Positions 1-13,757 of a stretch of DNA of 64,000 bases are shown here, piece after piece (position 1 is the first letter of the stretch; the number at the start of each line of letters is the position of its first letter). The stretch comes from Stratiolaelaps scimitus (Eukaryota > Arthropoda > Arachnida > Mesostigmata > Laelapidae). The notes beneath the pieces were generated by a model. The model saw only the letters and a list, made by a program, of their open reading frames with translations. It was not told where the DNA came from and made no database searches. The stretch lies in assembly GCA_019614645.1 (NCBI GenBank), contig JABWDB010000002.1, positions 28,695,501-28,759,500 of the forward strand, written 5' to 3'. A program made the position numbers and the translations under genes.

Positions 1-1129
1 CGCTATTGCTACTACAGCCACCATCCTGCTGCATCAAATGTTTAGTACTTGCAGGTCTCTCTGCGGGCCATCCGCGAGGAGACTTTCTCTTCGTGCCTCG
101 AATCAGTAGAACCACCCCACTACTGTTCCCAGCCAAACTCTGATCAGCCACCCTCTGATCGCACTTTCTGATACGCGTTCGCTTTTCGTTGCTCCCTTCG
201 CAGCTGTCTCAGAGACCCTCCCGCTGCTGCTGCTGCTACAATGGCTCTCACGTTTGTTCTCCGCGTGGAGTATTTCTTCTCCCCCCTCTCCCTTTCGCCT
301 TCTCTCGTTGACTTTCTCTTGTCTCATTCTCTCTTCTTTTCTCTTTAGCCCTCTTCCTTCCTGCTGTCTCCGCTGTTCCGTGTGGACGAACAGACCGAGG
401 CGCGGGCTGTTGGCTGACCGCCAGCATCGTCACTCAGTTCGGATCGCCGCTACGTTACAGGCCAACGTCAGACCACCAGGCTTGCCACAACAACAACAAG
501 GATGACCTAACACCGACTGCTAGGCCAGCTACCGCATCTAGAGAAAACGCATTAGTGCATAAAATACCCCCGGCCATCACTACTAGAACAACAACTACTA
601 GACGTCGACAGACCGGACGAGTGCTGGCCCTACTTATTGGACTGGTCACTCTTCGTATACTGACACCCTCCAATCCCCAGCCCCGAAGACAACCTAAATA
701 CGCCTCTTCTAATTACCAATACACGGAAATGGAAGTGGTTGGACGAAGCCTATAGTCATGTGATTGGATATGGTTTCAGTGAAAATAGTCACGGCAGTAG
801 GCCCTCAGTCTCCTCTTACGCTATCCTAACTATGCAGTATCCTCCTATCGAGCATAAATGCTCTTAGCTTAGATGTAGTCTAGATATCTGTTAGACTAAA
901 CCATCGGCGGCTATCAAAGGAACGCGAATAGCATGCATTACTCAAGTTGCCCTCAGCAGTCGGTAGCTTGTGAACTACAAATCACTATTCCTTGCAAAAT
1001 ATATTTTATATAGGATACGTGTTGCGTGTACATCTGACACAGATGCAATAGGTATTCGATTGGTGACACTATTAATATTTACATTATCATTGTACATAGT
1101 ACTGTGTAAATCCAGAGTCAAACGCGAAC
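1..1129. other. No gene seen
   Basis: Pyrimidine-rich patch at 270-380 ending in a possible acceptor (TTTCTCTTTAG near 347), but no exon that I can support follows. Confidence 0.5.
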
Positions 1130-1960
1130 ACATAGGTTGCAATTTCTGGACTGGTATGTACGACAACTACCAAACCAGGCCTCTCAACGTTTCCTGGCGT
1201 GATGTCTTTCGTCGGTGTCGCTCAGTAAATGAAATGTACCAATCATTTCTCAAGAGCTCTCACAGCAGAGTTCATACCAAAAGGGCATCCTCACTCAGCG
1301 CAAAATCGAATACGGCTTTATGTCCAAAAACTGGTGGCTCTCGTGAAATTGGATCCAAGCCCACGTCTTGCCTCTTGCCTTAAGAAAGCTTCGACTCGGC
1401 TGCGTATCCTATAAGAGTCAGCGCTAAATTTCAGAAACAGCTAAGAGTTCTTCAGATATGCAAACAAACGGATAAGAGGTTGTAGATGGGGTTAGTGCCA
1501 TAAATATTAATGGTGTCCTGGAGCCAGACGATTTGTTGAAAGCAGAAGCCTTGAAGTCCTTTTTCGGGTCAGTGCTCGTGTCCCAAAGTACAGCTGCTAA
1601 CCACACGGCTACTGTAAACGTGAGAGCACACTGTCCAAGGCTGGATATTACGGATCATCTTATCCTACGAAAGATCCAGGAGTTACCGTTAAAATGCAGT
1701 CAAACCCCTGATGGCTTGCCGCCGATCCTATACAAGAAATTGGGTCTGGCTATTGTTGAACCGTTAAAATTAATCTTCTGTCGCTCCTACGAGGACGGGA
1801 CAGTCCCTGACTACCTTAAGCTCTCAATTGTTACGCCTGTTATTGTCAAAATTTCCTTCGCTTCTACCAATGTATGTAATTTTTTTAATAATCTCTGTAC
1901 CACTCCTTTTGGTTAATAAAGGTGTAATTTTATTGTATTGTATTACATCGTTATTTGTCA
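1130..1960 (+). mobile_element. CR1/Jockey-like LINE with internal deletion of the catalytic domain
   Basis: The plus strand shows the endonuclease-to-RT linker (NVSWRDVF, NEMYQSFL, then FIPKGHPHSAQN in another frame), followed by NGVLEPDDLLKAEALKSFFG, ILRKIQELPLKCSQTPDGLP, IFCRSYEDGTVPDYLK and TPVIVK, the first RT blocks. It then jumps to a 3' end, TTAATAAAGGTG at about 1913-1925, shared with the copies at 50.8 and 53.0 kb. The rest of the RT, including the YADD part, is absent. Several frameshifts; not functional. Confidence 0.72.
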
Positions 1961-1971
1961 GGTATATTGAC

Positions 1972-2590
1972 ATCAATCAATCAATCAAATATTTGTTTAT
2001 TTACGGAACTGCAATTGTACAAACGCTTAAGTTCGCGTTAAACAGTACATGGATAATGTTCATGCTATTATATACAAGAACTGACCAATATTCAGTAAGA
2101 CGGGCTACATCAAGCTGGAGAACCAGAACCACTAAGGAAGCTACTTTCAGTTCCGAAAGGCATCTCAATAATTGGTCATAATCAGAAGCAGAGGCAGAAT
2201 CGAAGACGATCGGAGGAGTCATAAGGATCTGGCCCGTGTTGAGTGCACTCGCCAGTCTGGGAAGTAGTCTGCTTCTGTTGTTAGCGGCTGCCATGGGAGA
2301 GGGTCTTGGCCCCACAGCTCGGTTGCTCGTTTGGGAGGCGAACCCGTTTACTCTGCACTTGCCATGGTGTCGAGGCACCAGACTGCTCTGCTCCGACCAT
2401 GGGGCCAGGTCGACAGACAGGACCGCAGAAGGCTGCCGTTTGGCTCCGAGATGATGTATGTCAGAGTGACGAAGGCACATGTATTGATTTGATGTATCGC
2501 GCTCCCGTGCCAGTTTCGGCCCGCAGCCCACGAAGCTCACCAGAGAACTGTGATGGTTCATCGAGAGATCAACCCTTGGCATCGGTTCGA
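1972..2590 (-). mobile_element. Possible retroelement tail with (GATT)n end, or unknown ORF of 193 codons
   Basis: The minus strand has an open frame of 193 codons (2582-2001) ending next to a simple (GATT)n tail at about 1973-1989, a form common at LINE 3' ends. I see no domain that I recognise in the protein. The tail lies against the end of the neighbouring LINE at 1960. It could equally be a chance frame beside a microsatellite. Confidence 0.3.
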
Positions 2591-2599
2591 TGAAACGTT

Positions 2600-5500
2600 G
2601 AAAGAGAATTTAAAAGGCTCGCTCATCAAGTGTTTTTGTACCCACTAGACCCCATTAGGAGATTGCACTGCTTGTAGGATGGCGAGTCCACAGAGAAACA
2701 GGAGTAACAGCATGAGTGAGCTACCATTCGTTCGTGGCCTACTAGGTATTGGTGTTTGTCGGTACAAGCTTATTTATTGGCCTGTGCTCATAATTGCGTA
2801 GAGGTAGGCTTTCGTAAGCAATGAACTCGACCACGAGAATTATGCTATTTACCTGCATATATCCATCTAGGAAGCTATAACATCTGGCACAAATATTTTT
2901 TTTACAAAATCACACGTTTGTGCAATTTCCCCGAACGATCGTTGTAGTGACCCTACAAACCTTGCCCAGTTACTGTGCACTACTACTGTGTACTACATCG
3001 CAACAGTTCCAAACAGATAGGAATAAGGAATGAATTAAGCATCTGTATGTTATACTTCATCGAACCGAGCCCGGGATAACTTACTTAGTGGATGACATGA
3101 TACACTTCATTTAACAATATGACGAGATGACCCTCAAGATCAAACTTTCTTTAGCCTGTTACTCCATTTCGGTAATTGTGTATTTCTTCCTGCTGATGGC
3201 CCTGTGGTTACTGAGCGTCCTTGATCACTAAACAGGGGGCATACGGCTTGGGTTCAAATTATTCCATATGCGGAGGATCTTTGGATTTATTTATCTATAG
3301 ATCCTTGCCAGGTACGACATGGCTGAAGAAATAAAGCAAAGGTGGCGCCGATAATTCCGATCCGAGACCTGTCACTTAATTTGCTTCAAACAATCTGACG
3401 GAGACCAAAAGTTATGTTCCGAGACCAGTTTACTTCTAACTAGTCTGAAAGTTGTCCGATTTAAAAAATGCCTGGTAGAGAGGTCAGGAATTACCAAATG
3501 TAATCCAACGAGCAGTAACGCCGACAAATCCACCAGACTAGAAATATTACCTAACCTCCATCATGTAAGCGCATTTTTTTAGAAACCATCGTTACTACAA
3601 AATAACACATTACTCCCTCTAGAACACTGCAAATCTTCGTCAACGTATAGTAGATATCTCACAGGACTTTGCTGCGCTCGCTATACATTTTATATCGCTC
3701 AAGTTGTTGAATGTTCAGACTACATGTCGCGTGCCGTGCAGACTATCACGTTGAATGCAACCTAATAAGATGTTTTGACACGGCAGAATAATGATTCGAA
3801 AAGCTCATGGAAAGATGGAAACTGACAGCGGTAGGGAAAGAAGAATGGTACGCCGATGCAGGAAGCCGAGGTTCATGGGGAGGGTGGTGTCGACAGATCG
3901 AGATGTGATTGAAGTGGAATGACACTCATTGGAAGAAAAGAGGGTGCTGAGGCTTTTCTCCCGAACATTTCGAAGTCTTGTTGGGGCGAATCGGCACTCC
4001 AGCCAGTCAGCCTTCGTTGCTTCTACTGATTTTCTTCCAATCTTTGTAACCTAACCAACGAAGCTTCGTCCTAGAAGGTTTCAGCCTTTCGGACCAGAAG
4101 CCCTTACAGAGACCATTATAACAGGCAAAAACCTGTCGGTTCCTTGTTTTGCAGGGGGCACAGGATCACGACACAGCCGCCGGACGAGGAACGGCAGGTG
4201 CTCGTCAACGCACGGTAGAGCGGTAGTGCTGTGCTTTCGCTGTATCGCGGGCCTAGCGAGGCAAACTGGCCTGTAGCAGCTGCGCGACCTTCTACGTTCG
4301 GGTATGCCACGTTTTGGTGTAGTTTGTATGGAGGAGCTCCCCCTCACTCACTTACTGCCTATTCCTCTTCGTCTATGGGGGCCAGGTGGGCGTCCGGCGG
4401 ACGGGACGGTTCTCGAGAAAGGTCCTTGCCTTCCTTTCCTATGTGTTGCTTCGGCGAAAGGAAGAACCACACTTGTACAAAAGTACATACACATACTTAC
4501 ACACTCACTCACACATACTGTTGTATCCCTCGCGATCTAACGCATCCTGGCCCCCTTCCCCGTTTGCACCCCCGTTCTAACCGGTCAACCTGTCCCTGTC
4601 CAATAACACCTGCTTAGCGGCGGTCCACCTTTCTGTCTGCGGCCACACCTATTTTTATGAATATTCCTGCCCGAATATTTACCTTCCATAATGGCCGATA
4701 ATAAATCAGGACAAGGATGTGGTTAGCGAAGGAAAGGGAGCGTTTTGCTTTTGCAGTGAACGACGAAGCGGTGACTAGAGACACAGGGTACGAAGAGCTG
4801 GAGCTTTGAAGCCGTTGCCGAGGTAGTAGCCGCTCACCCCCTCCGCCACCCCACATGGCCCCACAGCGGACCTCGAGGACCCTGGCGGGACCTCAACGCC
4901 CTGAATGACAGAGGCGTCGCAGGTGGGCGTAGGTGACTCAGCCCCATCCGCTCTGTTTGATCGCTACAAAAGATAGCTCCTCGTCCAAAAAACCATTGAG
5001 TCTGGTATAGAAATGTTTTTTGATTCACGGTAACAAATCGCATTGTCGATATAAATGTTTCAACTAAATTATACGCTCTCAACCCTATGACCTCATTTTA
5101 ACAATGTCTTTTATAATTTGACCATAATATTGCAAAAGCCAAGAGGCTGGGTGATGCATGATATTTCCGTAAATATATTGAAAGCAATATAAAATTACTA
5201 CTTCAGCTGCTATTGCGGTCTGCTTTCATGGCAGGTAGAATCTATGCAGTTATATCATGATATTTAAATACGCTAGTCATTTCTGTATCACATTCGCGCC
5301 ATTTATTGTGTATTCTACAGGGTGATATGGTCCCCAGAAAACAACCATCTTATTGACCTGCTCTTAGATAACTTGGAACTTAAGTGAACAAACGAATTTT
5401 TCTGAGCAGGTTTCGCTGCCTCGTACGGCGGACGGGCCGTGCTTTCCGTAGGGCCGCCAGAGAATTCGGCAGGACATCGATATCTACATTCGATAACTTG

Positions 5501-8500
5501 AACGGCGCGGCTGAGCTGAAAACTATCGAGCTGCGATGGACAGGCGAAAGCGGTGAATGGCAGGTTAGGCCCAATGGCGAATAGAAGAGGACGGGAGCAT
5601 CCTAGGCTCATGCTGAAGCAGAAAGGCCTGTCGCAACAGCCTCAGCTGAAAGGGGCCCGCCTACACATTGAGCCTTCATGCCGCATCAGACCTCCCTCTC
5701 TTCCTCCTATGCTTCTGACCTTCCCAATCTGGTCTTTAGTCTCCCTATCGAGCCCAGATGTGATCCTACAAATGGATGGAAAGGTTGGGCACGTTTATCG
5801 CCTCCTTCCGATTGACAGTGATTAACAGTGACGGTTACAACTGCTTATTACTCTTAGTTGGGCGGGAAATCTACGAAATTAGCTACTCAAAATGACGAGA
5901 AGAGGGGGTACTCACGCTCGCAGTACTGGCCCAAGCTTTGCTGATTATTTTTATAAGCTACTTTTGACGACATATTGCCAGAACTTTATCATGGCTTGTT
6001 AATTTATTATGTTAAGTACCAAGATCCCTTTCTTCAAAGGTATCCTGTGGCTAAAGTAACGGCTTCTGTAATGGTGCTCACCAGTTCTCCTATAACGAAT
6101 ACTTTATATATGCACCTAATCTGCATTTAAATGCCTCGATATTATTGGCATTTGCTTCATTTGTATTTGCGTCTTCGTAGGACAAATGGTTTGTGTACAT
6201 TACCAGGGCAGTTGTATACCCATCAATGGATAGATGGATGCATGCGAGTGCTATATACACTTTAGTAGCTATAGATCTATCTAGTGGTCAGAGGTAATGG
6301 TGAAGCTCACGGAGTCCTCATAACGGCTTAGTGGCGTTAGTCAGGTTCGTTCATATACGGTATTTGTTTAGATCTCTCGAAAGCCCCCAGTGTGTTTGAG
6401 CTCTTTCACTGTCTCTCCGGAATAGCCTCCTGGCGGTATCAGATATCGATCGAGAACAAGCAGGAACAGCAGCAGTAGTCCAGGCTGCCTTTAGCAGTAG
6501 CAGGCATCGCACGTCCTTGCAAGGTGAATGCATTCATGAGGGCGCACTGCCTACACAGACAGTCGTAGCGGCTCAGTCACCTCACCTGCGACCTGCCAAC
6601 CAAAGAGCTGCTAAGATAGACAGCCTGCAGTTCCTAAGCTATCGTGAAACGAAGGGGATGCTTTTCTATCCACCCACTGCGGCTGCCGATCTCATTCAAA
6701 AACGAACTCCCACAGGTTCACTTGGAAGGTGGCGCACGCTCAGTAGATGTCGGTCGGGCAGGCTGGGGACGTTGGCCCAGGCTATGGAGCGAACACCTGC
6801 TCTCTTCGCTCGAAAGCAGCGGTTCCCACTTCATCAGGTCTTGCTCGTTCTGGTAGTGGTGTCTGCAAGGCGACACGGCACACGGGTTCCACTTCTTTTC
6901 TCTCTAGGTGGGCACATACTATATTGCTCGGTGGTCTTCTAACCCTGCGTCCTCCGCTTCCCGGAATGGAGTACATCGAGTGATTCGGCTGGTTCGGCCT
7001 CATCAGGGCGGACGTTACCGCTTTCTCTGATCTGACCCCGCTCACCCGGCCCACTACTACTACTACTACTACTCTGCTCAGCCTGCCCTGGCCCAGCCCG
7101 GCCAATCAACTCAGTTGCTGTTGCTGCCGCTTGCTCTGAAATAGGTACGCCAGACAACGACCCGATCACAGAGAACACGTTGGTCACAGAGATGATTGGT
7201 AGATGCTCTGTATATTTGGGATATACGGGTGTAGTACTGAGACGCACGCAAATCTAAGGGACATACAAACCGTTAACTGAATCTTCACTTGCATACAGTA
7301 CACTTCTTTTCCTACTCAGTCATTCTGTCAGGGAGCCCTACATATAATATCAGGCACACATGATTGGTATACCTTATACGTATACCTCTGTGTGTAATAT
7401 TATTATTCCTATTATCGTATTTATTAATTATTACTATGTATCGCGCGAACGGTCCTCATAATATCATACACCGCTCTCTCTTATATCCGCTGTTGCACCC
7501 ACCGCTAGAAAAGCTCGCCTGGCTGCTTCGCCTGCTGTATTTGGAGCACGGTGGTAGCAAGAGGGAGAACGATCACAGTGGTCTGTAGGGGAAATTCGGG
7601 CCTTTTGGGGGAGGAGTTATTTCGGGAAGGACGCCGCCATCGGAAGATGTAGACACGCTATCTCTGTGCAGGCTGCAACAGAGCGAGCAACAAAGGGAGT
7701 CCACTGTACCGCCGTCGCCACCACAGGAAAATTCTTTAGCTGGTAGATCTCGGCCTGGCTAACTGAGCCGGCCAAGCGCAGCTCGGTTCAGCACTATGCT
7801 CCTAGTTGGTGGGCGTCACAACACTGTGCCTTGACTAGGCAAAGGTGCTGGCAGCAGCAGCAGTGGTGGTGGTGTACATAACTTGGAAGAAAGGAGGATA
7901 ACAACTCATGCCGTGCAATCCTATTCCCTATACCAACACACACCTGCTGACATTCGTTAAGCGAAAAGGGAAGACAGGAGAGTAAAACTGACAGGGACTG
8001 ACGGGCAACGGCCAACGGCCAAGCCAAAAAAGAACCAAAGAGACGATCTTAGTGAACCGCCACAGAAGGCCACACCAGCTAACAGCCGAGCATCGCCTCC
8101 GGGTCCCACAAAGACAAGCCGACGAACAACCTCCATGGAGCAGTGTAATCCAAGTTGGATCATATGTCATTTTTGCCATGGGGAGGTAACTAAATTATAA
8201 GGACAGGGATATGGAGAGCAGAGGAAGTCCTTCGGGACGATCACTCTATAGTGGTTAGTTCACAGACCAATGATGTCCGAAAAGGTTCAATGTCTCTCTC
8301 TGCTCTGCCTGATCGCAGATGCCGAAATACTGCTGCCGTTCACGAGTAAACAGACGAAACTGCCACTCAATCGACCTGACAACCTGTAATACCGGACATC
8401 TATATAACACAAAAACTTGAACCTACTTAGTAGACTTGTACTGAAATTGTATATAAAAAAAAAAAAAATCTTATAATAATTTATAAGAAATACTACTGGC

Positions 8501-9325
8501 AAGATAGTTACTTAGTCCTCAGTTTTTTCTGAAGCCAACCGTCTTCTACAGTGGTGAGAGATGCCCAAATGTAGTATAATAATCCGCCATTTGCCCTTAT
8601 GAAGTTTGCTTTATTTGTGTTAAATAGAAAGGTCGAAAGTAAGACCTATAGCTGTCGGCGCGTTTAGTTCACATTCAATCTCTATCCAAACTCTGTAGTA
8701 TAAGGCAGCTGCGTATTTAGTTAATTCTTCCAAGTCTTTCCCGGCACTTTTTGCTGCAAATTTTAATCTAAAGTGGAACTAAATAGCCGACATCCTGCGG
8801 GAACAAATTTTCGAATATCTCATATGTGTGTGATTTCCCTGATCACATTCAGCAATATGTATTCAAGAGCAGACGATCGTTTATGGGCTATCGCAGCCAA
8901 GATTTAATGCAAATGCAGGTGTACATACATGCAAGTTCACAGAATGTTATATGTTAGTTGTTGAGTGACATAGCTTACTACTGTTGTGGAATATAATTAT
9001 TCATATTACCTATACAGATATTACCTTGTTTGTTGTCAAATACTTGCATCAAGGCCTTTAAAATTCCCCCACAAATATTCCGCCTTAGCTATGGATGACT
9101 TATAGTCGAAGTGTCAACACGTACACCGAAACTTTGATGTGTCCACTATACACAAGCTATTAAGTGAACACAACATAGCCATATTCGCCTGCGTCTCGAC
9201 CAACTGAGGAAACTTAGATTACAGCTCATTTCCTCACCAGTGTCGCGTGCCAATGAATGGTGCGTTTGTATGAAATGAGAGCTAACGGGCGTTATTTAAA
9301 TAGTTGGAAAGTCACAGGTTTAAGG
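2600..9325. other. No gene seen
   Basis: AT-rich stretches alternate with GC-richer patches (4.1-4.9, 5.4-5.8, 6.5-7.1 and 7.5-8.1 kb). Open frames in these patches overlap on both strands and show no domain. Only the ACT microsatellite stands out. Confidence 0.5.
7053..7073. repeat. (ACT)7 microsatellite
   Basis: Seven exact ACT units. Confidence 0.95.
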
Positions 9326-9467
9326 ATAGCTATTCCATAAGCATGACACTAACCATAGCTCTCACAAAGTTTTTAGTTGGATAATGCTTGGGCATGTAGA
9401 GTAAAGACTTGTGGCCATATGAACACGACAATCACAAATGGTGCCTGGACGCGTCCCGATGGATTTT
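9326..9467 (+). repeat. Inverted repeat arm A (142 bp)
   Basis: Reverse complement of 9531-9672 with only about ten differences by eye, including shared 'gacttgtggccatatgaaca' in this arm. Arm, 63-base spacer and opposite arm form a long potential hairpin. No coding similarity. Confidence 0.9.
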
Positions 9468-9528
9468 ATGTAATGTAAGTAGCATTTTTAACAAGATTCG
9501 ACAATTAGTTCTACCCAAAAGGAATTAT
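9468..9528 (+). repeat. Loop segment L, itself repeated inverted at 9671-9730
   Basis: The spacer between A and A' occurs again as its reverse complement directly after A', with about four mismatches over 60 bases (shared core 'gggtagaactaattgtcgaa' on the minus strand). The order is A, L, A', L'. Confidence 0.88.
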
Positions 9529-9530
9529 AC

Positions 9531-9672
9531 AAAATCCATCGGGACGACTCTAGGCACCATTTGTGATTGTCGTGTTCATATGGCCACAAGTCTTTACTCT
9601 ACACGACCAAGCATTATCCAAGTAAAAACTTTGTGAGAGTTTTGGTTAGTGTTATACTTATGGAATAGCTAT
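9531..9672 (-). repeat. Inverted repeat arm A' (142 bp)
   Basis: Partner of arm A at 9326-9467. It is immediately followed by L' (9671-9730). Confidence 0.9.
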
Positions 9673-9730
9673 GATTCCGTTTGGGTAGAACTAATTGTCG
9701 AATCTTGTTAAAAACGCTACTTACATTGCC
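9671..9730 (-). repeat. Segment L', inverted copy of L
   Basis: See L at 9468-9528. Flanking DNA beyond 9730 does not continue the symmetry. Confidence 0.88.
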
Positions 9731-10637
9731 TATGGCACATAAATGTTGCATCCAAGTGTCTACAAAACGAAATGTCATTTTGAACAGTAAAATGAGTTAC
9801 AGTTCTTTCTATGATCCATGGCACTACCAAATGAGTGTAGGTATATTGCAATCTGCAGTGCATAACGACGTTTCGTAGCATAGCTGAACTTGAACTTCGG
9901 TGATTTCTTGTCAATATAACTAGAGCCAGTACCGACTTTGAATGCACAACAATACCTTTCGAGGTATGTGTTCTCAATAATATCTGCTTTTTTTTTGTAG
10001 AAAGTGGCAGAGCAGACTCACGGGAGCAGACTTGGAAAGAGTGGCAAAAAAAGGCAAATTGAAATTCAGCTGTGAATGAATGAATACCCTACCGACAAAG
10101 TATAAGGGTATAACCTGGATTCAGTTGAATTCAAAAAAAGGTCACTGGCCTCACAGAAATAAGGAGCATTCGGCATTGTATGAACAAATGGGTTCATCCG
10201 GCTAGGAATGCGAGCCACGATGGGTGGACGCACGGAGGCTTCTTCAAATTTGCGTTGGCCTTTGCAGCATATGCTGCCTTTTCTTACCATTCTACCAGAC
10301 GAGAAAACATTTGCATTTTTAAGGCGGCCACTTCAAACTCCTTATGTACATATTTTTATTATTATATAATCTTACTTTCGTTAGCTTTATCCCATTTACA
10401 TGTCTTGCACAGATTTCTGACTAAGTGCCTATGGAGACGAGTAACATGCACATCCTTATAGCATCGTGTTTTTTAAAGCCAATACGATATTTGTATTGTT
10501 CTTTACATCTCACCCAAGCCAATAGTGTGATAAACAGTGTCGATTACCATTTTATCATATGTCATAACATTGTGGTCCCCCGAATTAATATTCATTGTCT
10601 CTATTAATATACACGGCGCTTGCTAAACTGTACAGTA

Positions 10638-10683
10638 CTTTTCCAGTACCTTTGAAGCGAATACCTTTTCCAGTACCTTTGAA
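10638..10683. repeat. Tandem duplication, 19-bp core, period 27
   Basis: cttttccagtacctttgaa occurs at 10638-10656 and 10665-10683. Confidence 0.85.
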
Positions 10684-13600
10684 TATTGAGCACACTACTT
10701 GCCACTATCATCACCCGGGATTTGTCAAATAAAAGACTTGCCCTTGAAGGCAGACCGGTCATCCAACAGGACTGACCATACGTGTGAACATATCAGAGAA
10801 CATATTCCGCTCAATAATAAATAAGGAACCTCAACAAATATAATAAATAAATATGATCTATATCGGTTGATGGTCAGTGCTGTCATCTTTGAACCCATTC
10901 TGCGGTATCTCTTTCTTATTATTGTTTCATATTCGCTAAACGTGGGAGGTATAACGTCTCATAACGGGCGGCTAACTCTCTTTGAGAACATCAAAATCGG
11001 CCAAACATGTCCAAATTTGTGTCCAGTATTCATATATCATGTAATAGCTGTAGTAGCATATGCACACTAGGAAGACTCACTAAAAACTGCCGTTTACCTA
11101 TATGTAATTTCAAACGTGATTGTTGAATGTTAGTGACAAAGAAGAGAACCAAAAATGTTAACTACTCAATGTTTAGGGAAAGGAAATACTTTCCGTAATG
11201 TTCGAAACAAGCAATACAGCCGTTTGTTAGAAGGTTCTCAGGGTGACTAGAAAAATAATTGCACAATAAAAAAAAATATCGATATAATTAATGGGACAAT
11301 ATTAGGACAATTTACAATAAACGTATTTACACAAAACAACTGCATATATTCCAACGCATGAGCAATTTCTACTCAAATGGTTTTCTCACACAGGAATTTA
11401 CTGTCGGTCCACTGGATATAAAGGTGGAATATTAGTGCCGTTAGGGCGGAGTTGCTTTGCAGCAGCACGAGAACTGAGCTGAATGTATTTTAGGTGTAAA
11501 ATAATGTGCGATGTATAACTATATATAGAGTAATCATTCAAATGTTACGCTATTGAAAGATGAATGTATTTAGTAAATAATGAATTGTCTTGCCATTGTG
11601 ATTGTTATATTTATATTTTTTTATTTACTACTCTGTACAGAACCCGTTTAAAACAGAGGCGAGTGCTGTTATTTTTTATTAGAAATGAAGGATTATTTGT
11701 TGGGATCACAATTATGATGAAAGTAACCAGACAGGGCAAAGAGATGAAAGGCGTCGTGTGGTTAAAACAAATCCGGAGAGATTTAGTTCATTTCTCTGGC
11801 AAAGCGATAGAGCGATCGCCAGTAGGTGGTCCAATGTTGGATGCGAGCTGGTGGATCTATGGAGTATAATACAACTCCCTTATTCCTCGTATCCACAGAT
11901 TCGTTGCCCATTCGGCTGTCCGCGGACCCTGGGGAGATTACCGAGTTCAATGTATCTTTAGGCCCACGTTAGGGCTTAAGAGCTTCTCCTGTGGTTGATA
12001 TGAAGTCAAAGGCCTGTAACAAGCCTCACGTAGGTGTATCCTCGTATGGCAGTGAATGGATTCAACCTGATACACCAGGCTGATACTGCTCAATATATGG
12101 AAGATGTAGCATTCACTGACCAATGGATAAGTGGTGACAGAATAGAACGAGAAGCACATTATGCGTAGCTAATGGTTACCAGGAGCATATATAGCCTTAA
12201 ATCTATGTAGCTTTGAAACAGTTAATGAAAAAACAACCTGCAAAAGATTTGGCGATACGGAGAGGTTTTTGGTTACAGATATTCATGTCATATTTACTCA
12301 TGCATCTCGAGAAATCTGCCCGCTGGTTTGTAGCTTAAATGTGCTCTACAAAACACTTCTCCGACAAAGAAAATATCTGAGGTTGGACTCCCTGGCTAAG
12401 TTTATGCGTTTTTTAAAGCCAACATCCCCAAAAAGTGTTAATATTATAACTTCAATATGCAGGAAAGTTATTTCTTGGTATGTGATAATATGAAGCTAAA
12501 TATGTTCTGTGCTTCTCCATCTTAGACGGCTTTCTACCCCATCATAAGTCTACTCATTAACGGTGAGTTACAGTTATTTTGGCGGTGGATAATATGCAAA
12601 CACTCGCTGTGCGCTAATTCATGTTCCGCCATAGCTTGTGTCTATTAAATCTATCAATGAATCTAGGTCAATATCTATTTTCGATAAGTTAAACAAAATG
12701 TAGATATATTATACAATGTGTATTTAATCTATAGGGTGTAGTATATCTCCGTATTTTATTCTACACGCGATTATCCACCGCTTATTCGATCAACTATTAA
12801 CCATCCAATAAGCTTGTATCCGGAAAAAAGTTGAATTTACACTATGAGATAGTGATAATAGCAGTTCATTTGCTCAGTTATTGATTTGGCAATCATTTAG
12901 TGGATTAATTAATTATTACTGACATATCGATCTAGCAGCAGAGAGACAGTTCTCACGTAACATTGACGCGTTTGTGCTCGTCAGTCGATGAATGCTCAGG
13001 TTGCGCCACTCATTTCAACACAAATAAACACGGCAGCCTACAAGCAAAACTACTACTACTAGGGGTTCAAAGAGTACCTCAAAATTCATAGCAAAATATT
13101 TTTGGTTATGACATAACTCAATGCAAGACACATACTTAACACGGAACCACGGGGAACATATACATCGTTTATTGCTAGTATGACATACCGTCCATTTTGA
13201 CAGATATTACTTAGGACAATGTTGGATTGTGTGAGGATCACTGCTTGGCATAAAATAGGTGCGGATACGTGCATCCAAAATACATTCTGCTCTCTCGTTT
13301 ATTTATTGATAAGCACTTTCGTACAACCAATGATGTAATTCGAATTTACAGAAGCATAATAAGTGCTTAGATGATAACCACTATTTACTCTCAATTTCTA
13401 CAAAGCGGACTATCGAGTATATCCGCGTACATTCTGACATTAAATGAGGCTTTTTGGCTAATTGTCTAGTTGACAATTGCATCGGTCTATAATTGGTAAC
13501 AACCGAAGTGACCAATATAGGCCTTGCAGGGGTATTTCATTTGAGCGAGTGCGTAATGGTGGACTGCTATTACGTAGAGACCGCCAAGTGAGAGAAGATA

Positions 13601-13707
13601 ACAACCAGAGAACGGGAGTCCTAAAAGTTTCTGATAAACCTTCACCTCGAATTCTCAGCGTTTTCTCAGCTGTTTTAGTTAAACAACTATGCGGGTTCTG
13701 AACAATG

Positions 13708-13757
13708 TTAGAGGCGCGAAAGCAGATAGGCGAACCTATCTGCTTTCGTGCCTCTAA
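13708..13757 (+). repeat. Short near-perfect hairpin (23-bp stem, 4-base loop)
   Basis: Arms 13708-13730 and 13735-13757 pair fully apart from one G-T pair (gcgc against gtgc). The loop is CGAA. Too short for a typical animal pre-microRNA stem; the origin is unclear. Confidence 0.85.

Noticed and set aside
11564..11869. 101-codon plus-strand frame
   Set aside because: AT-rich, no domain or splice context, and an overlapping plus-strand frame has an equally meaningless peptide.
13440..13480. tRNA or attachment-site-like palindrome (ctagttgacaattg)
   Set aside because: Short and unremarkable; palindromes of this length are expected by chance.
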